From Aphanocapsa sp. GSE-SYN-MK-11-07L (GTDB lineage Bacteria; Cyanobacteriota; Cyanobacteriia; Thermosynechococcales; Thermosynechococcaceae), in NCBI GenBank assembly GCA_019359715.1, contig JAHHGS010000080.1, positions 1-64,000 on the forward strand: 64,000 nt of DNA, read 5' to 3'. The first letter of the stretch is position 1. Every line of letters starts with the position of its first letter. This document shows, piece by piece, positions 55,630 to 64,000 of this stretch. A model generated the notes under the pieces. The model saw only the letters and a program-made list of their open reading frames with translations, had not been told where the DNA came from and searched no databases. The translations under genes and the position numbers were made by a program.

Positions 55630-56598
55630 ATGCAACCAACAAGCTGGACTAATGCGCCTGAAAATCGCCAAAGCTTCTCGCAAGTTCTGGTTAACTACTG
55701 GCAACTGACCAAACCGCGTCTGATTGTCCTATTTTTGATTACAACTGCTGCCGGAATGTGGGTAGCCGCTCACGGAGAAGTAGATCCACTCTTGCTATTG
55801 GTCACGTTGATCAGTGGGGCGATGGCAGCAGGCTCTGCTAATACGATTAACTGCCTTTACGACCGAGACATTGACTACATTATGGAGCGGACTCGCCACC
55901 GACCCTTGCCCTCTGGCCGGATCCAACCTTGGGAAGCCCTGGTGTTTGCGATCGCCTTGGCTGCCACTTCTTTTGCGCTTTTAGCTGTATTTGCTAACTT
56001 GCTCAGCGCCGGATTGGCGATGGCAGGAATTGCTGTTTATGTTGGTATTTATACTCACTGGCTGAAGCGGTCATCGACGCAGAATATTGTGATCGGTGGA
56101 GCCGCCGGGGCGATTCCACCCTTGGTCGGCTGGGCAGCAGTAACGGGGGAACTAAGCTGGGCTGCTTGGGTGCTGTTTGCGATTATTTTTATCTGGACTC
56201 CGCCCCACTTCTGGCCGCTCGCAATGCTAATTCAGGACGACTATGCCAAAGTCGGAGTGCCGATGATGCCAGTCGTGGATGGGGACGCCCCAACCGCTCG
56301 GCAAATTTTTGTCTATACCCTGCTGCTGCTGCCAACAAGTCTCTTGCTTGTTTTTCCGCTCCATGCGGCAGGCGGGATTTATGCTTTGGTGGCATTTGGC
56401 TTGGGCGTAACCTTCATCTACCGAGCCTGGGATTTGCTTCAGGTACCAGAGGACAAAGATCGGGCCCGATCGCTGTTTAAGTTTTCGATTTTGTACATGA
56501 TGCTGCTGTGCGTTGGCATGGTGGTTGACAGCCTGCCGCTGACTCATCAGTTGGTCGCTCAAGCGGCTGAGTATCTTCAGATTGGGACAATCCTTTAA
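55630..56598 (+). CDS. ctaB: haem O synthase (protohaem IX farnesyltransferase) CtaB
   Basis: UbiA-family farnesyltransferase adding the farnesyl tail to haem B. From ATG at 55630 the protein has 322 residues, with nine membrane helices and the substrate motifs [20 protein letters not shown] (about 75-94) and [17 protein letters not shown] (about 200-216). The TTG at 55606 opens the frame earlier but is not needed. ctaA lies upstream by 74 bases and an ABC ATPase gene downstream by 44 bases; the three look like one operon. Confidence 0.94.
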   Translation: MQPTSWTNAPENRQSFSQVLVNYWQLTKPRLIVLFLITTAAGMWVAAHGEVDPLLLLVTLISGAMAAGSANTINCLYDRDIDYIMERTRHRPLPSGRIQPWEALVFAIALAATSFALLAVFANLLSAGLAMAGIAVYVGIYTHWLKRSSTQNIVIGGAAGAIPPLVGWAAVTGELSWAAWVLFAIIFIWTPPHFWPLAMLIQDDYAKVGVPMMPVVDGDAPTARQIFVYTLLLLPTSLLLVFPLHAAGGIYALVAFGLGVTFIYRAWDLLQVPEDKDRARSLFKFSILYMMLLCVGMVVDSLPLTHQLVAQAAEYLQIGTIL

Positions 56599-56642
56599 GA
56601 TGGAAGCGTAATTATTCTTGACCCAATTGCGCTAAAACTACT

Positions 56643-57662
56643 ATGACTGCGGCTGTTTTGATCGAAAATTTGCAAAAGCGATACGGCAAAGTAGAGGCAG
56701 TAAAAGACGTTTCGCTAGAAGTGCAGCCGGGAGAAATTTTTGGCTTGCTCGGCCCAAATGGAGCTGGCAAAACGACTACCCTGCGCTGCCTCTGTACTTT
56801 GACCACTCCAGATTCTGGCCGAGTTGAAGTGGCCGGTACTTCAGTCACGCAGCACCCCCGCGCTGCGCGGCAACGCTTGGGTTACGTTGCCCAGGAAGTG
56901 GCTCTGGATAAGATGCTGACCGGGCGAGAACTGCTGCAACTGCAAGCGGCGCTTTATCATTTGCCCAGTGCGCTGATCTCAGAGCGGATTAACGCCATGC
57001 TGACCCTGCTCGATTTGCAGGCCTGGGCTGACCAAAAAACTGGCACTTATTCCGGGGGGCTGCGCAAGCGCTTAGATTTGGCCGCCGGACTGCTCCATCA
57101 GCCAGATTTGCTGATCTTAGATGAGCCAACTGTGGGGCTAGACATTGAAAGCCGAGTCGTGATCTGGAACTTTTTACGCCAGTTGCGCGAAGGCGGCACC
57201 ACGGTTTTAATCACCAGCCATTACCTAGAAGAAGTGGATGCTCTGGCAGACCAAGTGGCGATTATTGATCAAGGCAAAGTGATTGCGGCTGGCACACCTT
57301 CAGCCCTCAAAGACCGAGTCGGGGGCGATCGCATTACCCTCCGGATCCGCGAATTTGCGCCGCTAGCTGAAGCCGAACAAGTGAAGGCAATGGTTGAGGC
57401 GATGCCCTTTGTCCAGGATGTGATTATCAATACAGCTCAAGGGAATTCACTCAATTTGGTCGTCACGCCCCAAAGCGAAGCGCTGATCACGATTCAGCAA
57501 GCCCTCAAAGATGCCGGATTGCCGACGTTTGGGATTGCCCAATCTCGCCCTAGCCTAGATGATGTCTATCTCGCCGCAACCGGACGCACATTGATGGACG
57601 CTGAACTGGCTGCTGCTGGCCAACGAGACACCAAAAAAGAGCGGAAAGAAAACATGCGCTAG
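56643..57662 (+). CDS. ABC transporter ATP-binding protein, daunorubicin-resistance (DrrA) type
   Basis: 339 residues with Walker A GPNGAGKTT, signature YSGGLRKRLD, Walker B LLILDEPTVGLD and a C-terminal DUF4162-like domain, the DrrA exporter ATPase group. It is followed by a minus-strand gene, and no permease gene is present in this window beside it; the usual permease partner of the ctaA-ctaB-ATPase order seen in cyanobacteria must lie elsewhere. Forty-four bases after ctaB. The substrate is unknown; a haem-related lipid is speculative. Confidence 0.9.
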   Translation: MTAAVLIENLQKRYGKVEAVKDVSLEVQPGEIFGLLGPNGAGKTTTLRCLCTLTTPDSGRVEVAGTSVTQHPRAARQRLGYVAQEVALDKMLTGRELLQLQAALYHLPSALISERINAMLTLLDLQAWADQKTGTYSGGLRKRLDLAAGLLHQPDLLILDEPTVGLDIESRVVIWNFLRQLREGGTTVLITSHYLEEVDALADQVAIIDQGKVIAAGTPSALKDRVGGDRITLRIREFAPLAEAEQVKAMVEAMPFVQDVIINTAQGNSLNLVVTPQSEALITIQQALKDAGLPTFGIAQSRPSLDDVYLAATGRTLMDAELAAAGQRDTKKERKENMR

Positions 57663-57697
57663 TTGATCTTGCTGAAAGGTCGGCTTCGTTCGCTCAC

Positions 57698-57907
57698 TTA
57701 GTAGCTGTCGTTAGCGTTGACGGTTTTCATTTCTAGCAGATGATTGGCGTGGTTGAGCCGATCGGCGATCGCCTGTCGCCAAACTAAGCTCACTTTTGGG
57801 TCAGCCAAGATCTCTTGGGCGAGTTGGCGATAGAGGGCGCTGGTGACGGCATTAACGTGTTCCAATAGTCTCAGGTTGTGATAGACGCTGCGCGGAGAAA
57901 CTGACAT
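57698..57907 (-). CDS. short protein of unknown function, 69 aa
   Basis: ATG at 57907 follows a good AAGGAG site. The product is helical and hydrophilic, containing SVYHNLRLLEHVNAVTSALY, LAQEILADPKVS and LVWRQAIADRLNHA, without a known motif. It lies 48 bases downstream of gltD on the same strand and could be co-transcribed with it. The earlier open codon at 57949 is not preferred. Function cannot be given. Confidence 0.65.
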   Translation of the reverse strand: MSVSPRSVYHNLRLLEHVNAVTSALYRQLAQEILADPKVSLVWRQAIADRLNHANHLLEMKTVNANDSY

Positions 57908-57955
57908 CGTGGGTGCTCCTTGAGGTGGAAGAGTAAGGTGTGTAATCAAGTCAAC

Positions 57956-59440
57956 TTACGGTAAATCTGTTTGGCCCATCAGATAGCGATCGCACTCTCT
58001 GGCCGCCCCGCGACCCTCGTTAATCGCCCAGACAATTAAACTTTGCCCGCGTCGGCAGTCGCCGGCTGCAAAGACGCCAGGCAGACTGGTTGCATACTTT
58101 TCGTGCTCTGCCTTCACATTGCTGCGGGGATCGCGCTCCACCCCCAAGGCATCTAGCAGCGGTTGCTCTGGGCCCAGAAAGCCCATCGCCAGCAAGACCA
58201 GTTGGGCCGACAAAACTTGTTCTGTGCCGGGAACAGGCTGCGGGATGAACTGCCCCTTGTCATTTTTAGCCCACTCCACCTGCACGGTATGAATAGCCTT
58301 GACCTGACCATTGGCGTCTCCCTCAAACTTGGTCGCGGTGGTGAGATAGCCACGTGGGTCTTCCCCAAACTTGGCCGCTGCTTCTTCCTGCCCATAGTCC
58401 AGCTTGTAAACCTTCGGCCACTCCGGCCAAGGATTGTCAGGAGAGCGAGTCAGAGGAGGCTTAGCCATAATTTCAAGCTGGGTCAGGCTTTTGCAGCCAT
58501 GCCGGATCGACGTGCCCACACAGTCAGTGCCCGTGTCGCCGCCACCAATAATTACCACATCCTTCCCTTCTGCAGAAATGAAGTTACCGTTGTGATGTTG
58601 GTCTAGCACTGCCTTCGTATTGGCAGTCAGAAAATCCATCGCAAAATGAATGCCTTTCAGTTCCCGACCTTCAATGGGCAAATCCCGTGGTTTGGTGGCA
58701 CCGGTGCAGAGCAGCACTGCGTCAAAGTCTTGGAGCAGGGTCTGCACGGGCAAGTCTTTGCCCACTTCGGTATTACACTCAAACTTGACGCCTTCTGCCT
58801 CTAGTAGATTAAGGCGACGCAGCACCACTTTTTCTTTCTCTAGCTTCATGTTGGGGATGCCGTACATCAACAGTCCGCCGGGGCGATCGGCGCGTTCAAA
58901 CACCGTCACCCAATGCCCGGCTTTATTGAGTTGAGCAGCAGCGGCCAGCCCGGCTGGGCCAGACCCAATCACTGCCACTTGTTTACCTGTGCGCTGAACT
59001 GGCGGTTCGGGTTTAATCCAGCCTTCATCCCAGCCTTTATCGACAATTGAACACTCGATGTTCTTAATTGTGACCGGGGGATTGTTGATGCCCAGCACGC
59101 AGGAGCCTTCGCAGGGAGCAGGGCAAACTCGCCCGGTAAATTCAGGAAAATTGTTGGTTTTGTGCAGTCGCTCTAGCGCTTCTCGCCACAGACCTCGATA
59201 AACCAAATCATTCCACTCTGGGATCAGATTATTGATCGGGCAACCGCTGGCCATGCCGCTGATTAAGGTGCCGCTATGACAGAAGGGAATGCCACAGTCC
59301 ATGCAGCGCGCGCCCTGAGTCCGCAGCTTGTCTTCTGGCATCGGTAAATGGAACTCATCCCAGCTCTGAACGCGATCGCTCGGCTCCAGTTCAGAGGGTA
59401 ATTCCCGCAGATACTCAATAAAGCCAGTTGGTTTTCCCAT
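57956..59440 (-). CDS. gltD: glutamate synthase small subunit GltD (NAD(P)H-dependent)
   Basis: FAD protein with N-terminal iron-sulphur clusters that passes electrons from NADPH to the large subunit GltB, making glutamate from 2-oxoglutarate and glutamine. The 494 residues have the Cys clusters [18 protein letters not shown] and [12 protein letters not shown], then FAD motif [15 protein letters not shown] and NADPH motif [14 protein letters not shown]. It is the standard length. gltB is not within the window, but a different (ferredoxin) GOGAT also exists in cyanobacteria. The 68-codon gene follows downstream. Confidence 0.94.
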   Translation of the reverse strand: MGKPTGFIEYLRELPSELEPSDRVQSWDEFHLPMPEDKLRTQGARCMDCGIPFCHSGTLISGMASGCPINNLIPEWNDLVYRGLWREALERLHKTNNFPEFTGRVCPAPCEGSCVLGINNPPVTIKNIECSIVDKGWDEGWIKPEPPVQRTGKQVAVIGSGPAGLAAAAQLNKAGHWVTVFERADRPGGLLMYGIPNMKLEKEKVVLRRLNLLEAEGVKFECNTEVGKDLPVQTLLQDFDAVLLCTGATKPRDLPIEGRELKGIHFAMDFLTANTKAVLDQHHNGNFISAEGKDVVIIGGGDTGTDCVGTSIRHGCKSLTQLEIMAKPPLTRSPDNPWPEWPKVYKLDYGQEEAAAKFGEDPRGYLTTATKFEGDANGQVKAIHTVQVEWAKNDKGQFIPQPVPGTEQVLSAQLVLLAMGFLGPEQPLLDALGVERDPRSNVKAEHEKYATSLPGVFAAGDCRRGQSLIVWAINEGRGAARECDRYLMGQTDLP

Positions 59441-59505
59441 TGTCTTGTCTCAGTTGAAATTTGTACTGCTGAATTTCTTGCTGCCGACGCATTCTAATCT
59501 ATCCC

Positions 59506-59652
59506 TTACAAATAGAGTCTATAGACATCGCTGTGATGGCGTACCACATTATCTGCCAAGTCGCTCAGATCCCCAGATTCATAAATGAAATCTTTACTAT
59601 CCGCGATCGGCAAGCAACACCTCAAAATCACGCAATCCGTTTCGGACAGCAT
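59506..59652 (-). CDS. possible small protein, 48 aa
   Basis: The ATG at 59652 has AGAAGG upstream at a suitable distance. The product is polar with a central acidic stretch (IYESGDLSDLADNVVRHHSD) and two Cys early on. A GTG at 59688 would lengthen it to 60. No similarity is recognised. It fills the gap between gltD and rodA in which nothing else is apparent. Could be a false open frame. Confidence 0.3.
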   Translation of the reverse strand: MLSETDCVILRCCLPIADSKDFIYESGDLSDLADNVVRHHSDVYRLYL

Positions 59653-59734
59653 AAATACCTTCTGCCTTCTCTGCTCAGAGATGTTCACCCTCCGGTCAAT
59701 TAGACTAGCTTCATCAGGCTCTTTGGGTTAGCTT

Positions 59735-61006
59735 ATGCTGCAAAATGCGTTTCGCAGACAGTTGCGCTGGAAATCTTGGATTTATCCGTGGCACAATCTT
59801 GATTGGGTTTTGTTGGTCGCTGTGGTTCTGCTGACCGGGCTGGGAGTCATGGCCATCCGCAGCACCGAGCTAAATAAAGACTTTAGCGACTGGATCCAGC
59901 AGCTTGCGACCGCAGTTTTGGGGCTTGGGATTGCGCTCGGCTTAGCCCGTTGGCGCTACACCCAACTGCTAGTCCTCCACTGGTGGATTTATCTGGCAAT
60001 TAACCTATTGCTGATTGCCGTGATTGCGATCGGCACCTCAGCGAATGGGGCCCAAAGCTGGATTACGATCGGCAGCTTTAATATTCAGCCTTCTGAATTC
60101 GCCAAAATGGGCTTGATTATTAGCCTGGCTGCGTTGCTGCACCAGCGTTCGGCAGACTCAATTCCGGCAGTCCTGCAGACCCTAGCTGTCACCATCGTGC
60201 CTTGGGGACTGATTTTTATTCAGCCTGATTTAGGCACATCGCTTGTGTTTGGGGCCATTACGCTGGGGATGCTCTACTGGGCCAACGCCAACCCCGGTTG
60301 GATTATTCTGATCATTTCGCCCTTGGTTTCAGCGATCGCCTTTAGTCTGCCTCTGCCCTTTAATCTCTCATTGCTGATCTGGGGACTGTGGACTGTTGGG
60401 ATGGGAATCATTGGTTGGCAAAGCCTCTATGGCCCACTGGGCGCGTTTATGGGTGTGGTGGTTAACTTGGTTTCAGCAGGGCTAGGACAACTGCTGTGGG
60501 GACTGCTAAAGGAGTACCAAAAAGATCGGCTCACCCTCTTTCTTGACCCAGACAAAGACCCTTTGGGCGGTGGCTATCACCTGATTCAGTCTCGGATCGC
60601 GATTGGAGCCGGTGGGCTATGGGGTAAAGGGTTAAGTCATGGCACGCAAACTCAGCTCGGATTCATTCCAGAGCAGCACACCGATTTTATTTTTTCAGCG
60701 ATCGGTGAGGAGCTGGGCTTTGTGGGGGCAATGCTGGTGCTGTTGCTATTTTGGATGATTTGCTGGCGGCTGATTGCGATCGCCAATAGCGCTCAGGATA
60801 ATTTTGGTTCTCTGCTGGCGATCGGTGTTTTCTCAATGATTGTGTTTCAGGTGTTTATTAACATTGGGATGACAATTGGGTTAACCCCAGTCACTGGCAT
60901 TCCTTTGCCTTGGCTGAGTTATGGTCGCTCTGCCCTGATTACTAACTTTGTTGCTTTGGGGCTGGTCGAGTCGGTGGCTAACTTCCGTCCTCGCAAAAAA
61001 TATTGA
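59735..61006 (+). CDS. rodA: rod-shape-determining glycosyltransferase RodA (SEDS family)
   Basis: SEDS peptidoglycan polymerase working with a class B PBP in cell elongation. 423 residues with about ten membrane helices. Conserved parts: WITIGSFNIQPSEFAKMG, LIFIQPDLGTSLV (with the catalytic Asp in QPDLGTS), GGYHLIQSRIAIGAGG, LGFIPEQHTDFIFS and TGIPLPWLSYG. It lacks FtsW-specific division features as far as I can judge. The order GxxGLGY and the inner-membrane location follow from the family. Alone; downstream ndhS begins 157 bases later. Confidence 0.92.
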   Translation: MLQNAFRRQLRWKSWIYPWHNLDWVLLVAVVLLTGLGVMAIRSTELNKDFSDWIQQLATAVLGLGIALGLARWRYTQLLVLHWWIYLAINLLLIAVIAIGTSANGAQSWITIGSFNIQPSEFAKMGLIISLAALLHQRSADSIPAVLQTLAVTIVPWGLIFIQPDLGTSLVFGAITLGMLYWANANPGWIILIISPLVSAIAFSLPLPFNLSLLIWGLWTVGMGIIGWQSLYGPLGAFMGVVVNLVSAGLGQLLWGLLKEYQKDRLTLFLDPDKDPLGGGYHLIQSRIAIGAGGLWGKGLSHGTQTQLGFIPEQHTDFIFSAIGEELGFVGAMLVLLLFWMICWRLIAIANSAQDNFGSLLAIGVFSMIVFQVFINIGMTIGLTPVTGIPLPWLSYGRSALITNFVALGLVESVANFRPRKKY

Positions 61007-61163
61007 GCTTGACCTATGGTGTTGATTAAGACTGCCCTTCGCCGCTGGGCAGAGACTCCGGTAGACTAAAGGCTAGGTTGCGATAGACAATACACGCAAC
61101 TTCCTTCGCAAGGATTTGCGGCGATCGCCATCTTTCCATCCAGAGACAGGGAGTTAAAAGGTA

Positions 61164-61364
61164 ATGGCTGAGACAATGATTCTGCCAGGTTCGGTCGTGA
61201 AGGTAAAGAGCGCCAGCGATACCTATTATGGTTTTAAAGGGTTAGTCCAGCGCGTCAGCGATGGGCGGGCGGCGGTGCTATTTGAAGGCGGCAACTGGGA
61301 TAAGCTGATCACGTTTCGCTTAGCAGAATTAGAGGTTGCACCCCCTGCTGGCAAAGGGAAGTAG
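61164..61364 (+). CDS. ndhS: NAD(P)H-quinone oxidoreductase subunit S (NdhS)
   Basis: Small SH3-like peripheral subunit of the photosynthetic NDH-1 complex that provides the ferredoxin-binding site for cyclic electron flow. 66 residues with [24 protein letters not shown], of which DTYYGF and [16 protein letters not shown] are hallmarks. ATG at 61164 has an AAAAGG site. It converges with rpmF and shares a terminator between them. Confidence 0.93.
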   Translation: MAETMILPGSVVKVKSASDTYYGFKGLVQRVSDGRAAVLFEGGNWDKLITFRLAELEVAPPAGKGK

Positions 61365-61377
61365 GGTTAGAGATGCC

Positions 61378-61414
61378 AAAAAATGACCAGAATAGACATC
61401 CTGGTCATTTTTTT
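61378..61414. terminator. bidirectional intrinsic terminator between ndhS and rpmF
   Basis: AAAAAATGACCAG pairs with CTGGTCATTTTTT around AATAGACATC. The stem is followed by a T-run on the plus strand and, because it begins with an A-run, gives a U-run on the minus strand too. It lies 13 bases after ndhS and 66 before the end of rpmF. Confidence 0.88.
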
Positions 61415-61480
61415 GATTAAAAACCGCTATTAGACTGAATTGAAAGTCAAAGATTTGTTGGGGTCAACTCTCAGGCTTGA

Positions 61481-61660
61481 CTACGACTCTTCCGACTCTT
61501 CATCGTCATCGGTTGGGTAGTAGAAACCTCTAGCCTGCCCAGTCAAGATCGACTTGCCCAAGGAAAGGGCTTTCTGAGCCTGGGCGACGGCCTTACGCTT
61601 CCAAACAGCTTTACGCATGTCCCGCTTGGACTTGGAGGTTTTCTTCTTAGGAACTGCCAT
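61481..61660 (-). CDS. rpmF: 50S ribosomal protein L32
   Basis: A 59-residue gene from ATG at 61660: starts [20 protein letters not shown] and ends with the acidic [11 protein letters not shown]. The basic Lys-rich N-terminus and the [14 protein letters not shown] end are the cyanobacterial L32 pattern. It contains no Cys, so it is the zinc-free form. The gene stands alone on the minus strand, with a TATATATC stretch upstream of the start that may be part of the promoter. Confidence 0.95.
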   Translation of the reverse strand: MAVPKKKTSKSKRDMRKAVWKRKAVAQAQKALSLGKSILTGQARGFYYPTDDDEESEES

Positions 61661-61751
61661 GATCGTATAGGGGCTGAGGTAGAGATATATAGCTTTGCTA
61701 TCTTAGCACTGAACTTCTAGCAGTCATCTGTTCTAAACACTAGGCACTGAT

Positions 61752-61892
61752 TAGACCTGTTGCTTTATAACGCAAAAAATCGCCGAAACCCTTATCGTCA
61801 CTAGCTTGCAGCCATTGATCATGAAAATCGCCTGGAATGATTGCTCTGCTTGGTTTTCATGGCTTTTTGTGGCTTATTAAGCAACAGGTCTA
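61752..61892. mobile_element. 141-bp MITE-like element
   Basis: Terminal inverted repeats TAGACCTGTTGCTTTATAA (61752-61770) and TTATTAAGCAACAGGTCTA (61874-61892) match at 18 of 19 positions; the outer TA could be a target duplication. The tips resemble those of the IS5-type element at 16358 (TAGACCTCTTGC...). No transposase fragment of useful length is present. It lies between rpmF and the PSII S4 gene, 104 bases before the latter's ATG. Confidence 0.72.
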
Positions 61893-61996
61893 TTACTGCA
61901 ATTTGGACTGGATTGAGAACGCGGGTTTTAATCGCTGTGGCAGTCGCTGCATCTCAAAATCAGTTTAGAGTGAAAAGAAAGAGCTATGGACGCTTC

Positions 61997-62770
61997 ATGT
62001 TGCCCAAAACAGAACTTCTGAAAGGATTTAAAAATCAAGATTGTCTAACTCGCTTGCTAGATCAAGCCGAGCAGGCGATTAAAACCTGGGAAGTCATTTT
62101 GTCGGATTTTCTATCGCCGCCTGAATTAGCAGAGGCCCAGCAGATGTTCGCCCGCCTCACTGAGGTGCATATATTAGCGGGCGGTGGCTATCCACAAGCC
62201 GAGCGGCAACGCCTAGCGATCGCTCGGACTGAACTGCCTTTGGAGCAAGTCGCTGTCAGCGCCCTCGAAATTGCCGGTAATTTTCTATTTGATCCGGCCA
62301 ATCATCGCGACTTTTTAGGAGCGCTGTTGGGGACTGGCCTCGTCCGCGAAAAAGTCGGTGATGTGATTGTGCTAGGAGAACGGGGGGCACAGGCGATCGC
62401 GACTCCAGAAGTGGCAGAGTTTTTAGAGCTAAGCTTGACTCAGGTACGGACAGTGCCAGTCAAAACTCGCCGAATTGAGTTAGGTGAACTTAAGATTCGG
62501 CAGCCTCAATCCAAGTCCCTAACCACAGTCGAAGCTTCGATGCGTCTAGATGCGATCGCCTCGGCCGGATTTGGCATCTCTCGCAGCAAGACGGTTGACC
62601 TCATCAACGGTGGAGAAGTCCGCGTCAACTGGCAAGAAATTACCCAATCTAGCTATGCCCTGAAAGCTGGCGATTTAATCACCATTCGCGGTAAGGGTCG
62701 GTTAGAAGTTGGCGAAGTTCAAGTCACCAAAAAAGACCGCTATCGAGTCCAACTCACTCGCTTTAGCTAA
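61997..62770 (+). CDS. photosystem II S4 domain protein
   Basis: 257 residues from ATG at 61997, the usual size. The N-terminal domain (about 1-150) has KNQDCLTRLLDQAEQA, FLSPPELAEAQQMF and AGGGYPQAERQRLAIAR; the C-terminal S4 RNA-binding domain has RLDAIASAGFGISRSKTVDLI and GEVRVNWQEITQSSYALKAGDLI. Family members are conserved in oxygenic phototrophs and are linked to photosystem II, probably through RNA or ribosome binding; the exact role is not known. The frame is open to 61841, but that stretch lies partly in the MITE. Confidence 0.9.
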   Translation: MLPKTELLKGFKNQDCLTRLLDQAEQAIKTWEVILSDFLSPPELAEAQQMFARLTEVHILAGGGYPQAERQRLAIARTELPLEQVAVSALEIAGNFLFDPANHRDFLGALLGTGLVREKVGDVIVLGERGAQAIATPEVAEFLELSLTQVRTVPVKTRRIELGELKIRQPQSKSLTTVEASMRLDAIASAGFGISRSKTVDLINGGEVRVNWQEITQSSYALKAGDLITIRGKGRLEVGEVQVTKKDRYRVQLTRFS

Positions 62771-62838
62771 CAGCAAATTTGACTTTGCAAACCCTCTTTG
62801 AGCAGCGAACGCAATCTCATCGCATGCAAACGCTGCAA

Positions 62839-63414
62839 CTATGGTAATGACCTTGCAATGCTGGCAAAGGCTAGTTGCCGATCTAATTGTCTTGCTGCTT
62901 GTTTGACTCTACCAGAGTCACTTGCTTGTTTGCTCGCCTTGCCACTTTGAACAATATGCATAGAGCAAGGGGCATGGTGCAAAATATAATTCCTGGCCGT
63001 TGTCATTATCTTCTCATCCTGCCCTGTTAAACCTCGATCGCCAATTAAGATCAGATCGGCTCCCCACTTGCGGGCTACATTGCAAATCTGTCGTCCTGGA
63101 TCACCTTCTAATAGGCTAACGTCAGCATTGATACCAGCAGATCCTGCATCTCTATGGCGTAGTCTTAGCCTATTTAAACATTGCTGCTTCGCTTTTTCTA
63201 AAAGTTCTTTGTCTTGATCTTGATGCTCTGCGTAAATTGCGATCAAATTTGAACTAAAGCGTTCAGATAAGTCAGGATAATCAGCACCCGGGATTAAAAA
63301 AATATGGGTCAGCATCAACCGCGCCCGGTTAGATTTTGCTAAAGATATTGCTTCTTCAAAAACGCGATCGCCCGTTTCAGATTCATCCATTGCGACTAGA
63401 ATCCGATTAAACAT
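62839..63414 (-). CDS. universal stress protein UspA family
   Basis: 191 residues with a single Usp domain: MFNRILVAMDESETGDRVFE at the start and the ATP-binding loop GDRGLTGQDEKIMTTARNYILHHAPCSMHIV near the end (written in two overlapping views of one site, G-x2-G-x9-G variant with Asp/Glu). A 37-residue polar, basic tail rich in Ala/Gln/Arg follows. Such proteins bind ATP and respond to stress; the specific signal is unknown. An ATG at 63414 starts it. Confidence 0.9.
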   Translation of the reverse strand: MFNRILVAMDESETGDRVFEEAISLAKSNRARLMLTHIFLIPGADYPDLSERFSSNLIAIYAEHQDQDKELLEKAKQQCLNRLRLRHRDAGSAGINADVSLLEGDPGRQICNVARKWGADLILIGDRGLTGQDEKIMTTARNYILHHAPCSMHIVQSGKASKQASDSGRVKQAARQLDRQLAFASIARSLP

Positions 63415-63602
63415 AAGAACTCCTGTTATTAAAAATTAGGGTGGGCAGATCAATTATTAAGATAGAAGACTTGCCTATCCAGCCAACTTACTACGACAAC
63501 CTAGCCACACTGATCTACCTGATGACTGACATTTGTTCTGTTAGAGCTAAGACTGAGCATAGGGCATAGCACAGTTTAAAAATTGCTTTTACAAATACAT
63601 TT

Positions 63603-64000
63603 TCAGAGGTTTAAATCCGTTCTTATTTGCTGCACAATCGCTGTCGGGCTTTGGTCAATCTCGATCTGAAGTGCGTTTTCTGGGTCTTCTAAGGCTTCAA
63701 ACTGGCTTTGCAATAAATCTGTCTGCATGTAGTGTTCATGCCGCTTAACTAAGCGTTGGTAAATCAGTTCAAAAGAGCCTTTCAGAAAAACCAATTTCAC
63801 TTGCTCAGAGTCTTGGCACAGAAATTGACGGTAGCTCGATTTGAGCGCAGAGCAGGCAAGGACGACATTGGTGCCAGTTTTAAGCCACTCATTGATTGCC
63901 TGTTTAAGGGTTTGCAGCCAGGGTAGGCGATCGGCATCAACTAAAGGGATGCCGTGACTCATCTTCTGAATATTGGCCGATGGATGAAAATCATCTGCAT
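63603..64000 (-). CDS. gntK: gluconokinase, N-terminus cut by the window edge
   Basis: Phosphorylates gluconate to 6-phosphogluconate for the oxidative pentose phosphate or Entner-Doudoroff pathway. The frame runs from the window edge, where ADDFHPSANIQKMSHGIPL is read, to the TAA at 63603; ATG at 63962 is internal (Met of KMSHGIPL), not the start. The visible DDFHP is the substrate-binding motif, followed by DADRLPWLQTL, ACSALKSSYRQFL, LKGSFELIYQRL and R-x-x-H-Y-M. The P-loop lies beyond the window. The 37 or so missing residues make confidence in the family high but the exact start unknown. Confidence 0.9.
   Translation of the reverse strand, partial: ADDFHPSANIQKMSHGIPLVDADRLPWLQTLKQAINEWLKTGTNVVLACSALKSSYRQFLCQDSEQVKLVFLKGSFELIYQRLVKRHEHYMQTDLLQSQFEALEDPENALQIEIDQSPTAIVQQIRTDLNL

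Noticed and set aside
61032-61052. CTGCCC/GGGCAG hairpin after rodA as terminator
   Set aside because: Six pairs and no T-run; also could be chance in GC-rich text.
1-64000. tRNA, rRNA, CRISPR array or prophage genes
   Set aside because: All gaps over 100 bases were read by eye for tRNA arms, repeat-spacer patterns and phage-like genes; none was convincing. A covariance scan could still find a short RNA.

Overview
The window is chromosomal DNA from a cyanobacterium. This rests on photosynthesis genes (psbI, ndhS, petP, a photosystem II S4-domain protein, homogentisate phytyltransferase, a MenG/UbiE-type quinone methyltransferase), on dozens of HIP1 octamers (GCGATCGC) spread through genes and gaps, and on cyanobacteria-restricted families (DUF3769, DUF1816, DUF29, WG repeats, Get3d). 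GC content looks close to 50 percent. I cannot name the genus. Most of the window is housekeeping sequence with short gaps; there is no rRNA, no tRNA I could recognise, no CRISPR array and no prophage.

Layout. 1-5 kb: the tail of a transposase, clpB, then hisF, a small membrane protein and menG on the minus strand. 5-10 kb: petP, a Get3d-type ATPase, an unknown protein, an LptD-like outer-membrane protein (DUF3769) and the 38-codon psbI. 10-15 kb: purL-purF, then the type 2 IPP isomerase gene behind a nested palindromic repeat. 15.5-17.8 kb: a small accessory patch with two inverted DUF29 paralogues around a damaged IS5/IS427-type element that cuts off a lipoprotein gene. 17.8-21.8 kb: two membrane glycosyltransferase genes and an orphan sugar-ABC permease. 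21.9-25.9 kb: an EVE-domain gene and a secreted protein, a divergent TetR / Rieske oxygenase pair with a clear palindromic operator, and a WG-repeat protein. 25.9-33.2 kb: a GH38 mannosidase tightly linked to an SMR-type membrane protein, divergent from a GT2 / methyltransferase / membrane-protein set. 33-45.7 kb: PfkB kinase, small unknowns, GNAT acetyltransferase, flavin amine oxidase, TolC, RlmB, DUF1816 and a large PAS/GAF/GGDEF protein. 46-53.4 kb: homogentisate phytyltransferase, hicBA, an ABC transporter with a double permease, and a GH116 glucosidase. 53.5-64 kb: msrA, ctaA-ctaB-ABC ATPase, gltD, rodA, ndhS, rpmF, the PSII S4 gene with a MITE in front of it, a universal stress protein and a truncated gluconokinase gene.

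Genes that plausibly work together: purL-purF (purines); ctaA-ctaB (haem A); psbI, petP, ndhS and the S4 protein (thylakoid complexes); the glycosyltransferases, SMR protein and the two glycoside hydrolases (surface or storage glycans); TetR with the Rieske oxygenase (an inducible oxidation of unknown substrate). I see no convincing wholly new multi-gene system. The best leads are the TetR-Rieske switch, the mobile-element junctions, the double-permease transporter with its roughly 300-nt leader, the SMR-mannosidase-glycosyltransferase locus, and the structured 626-bp gap at 35.1-35.7 kb.
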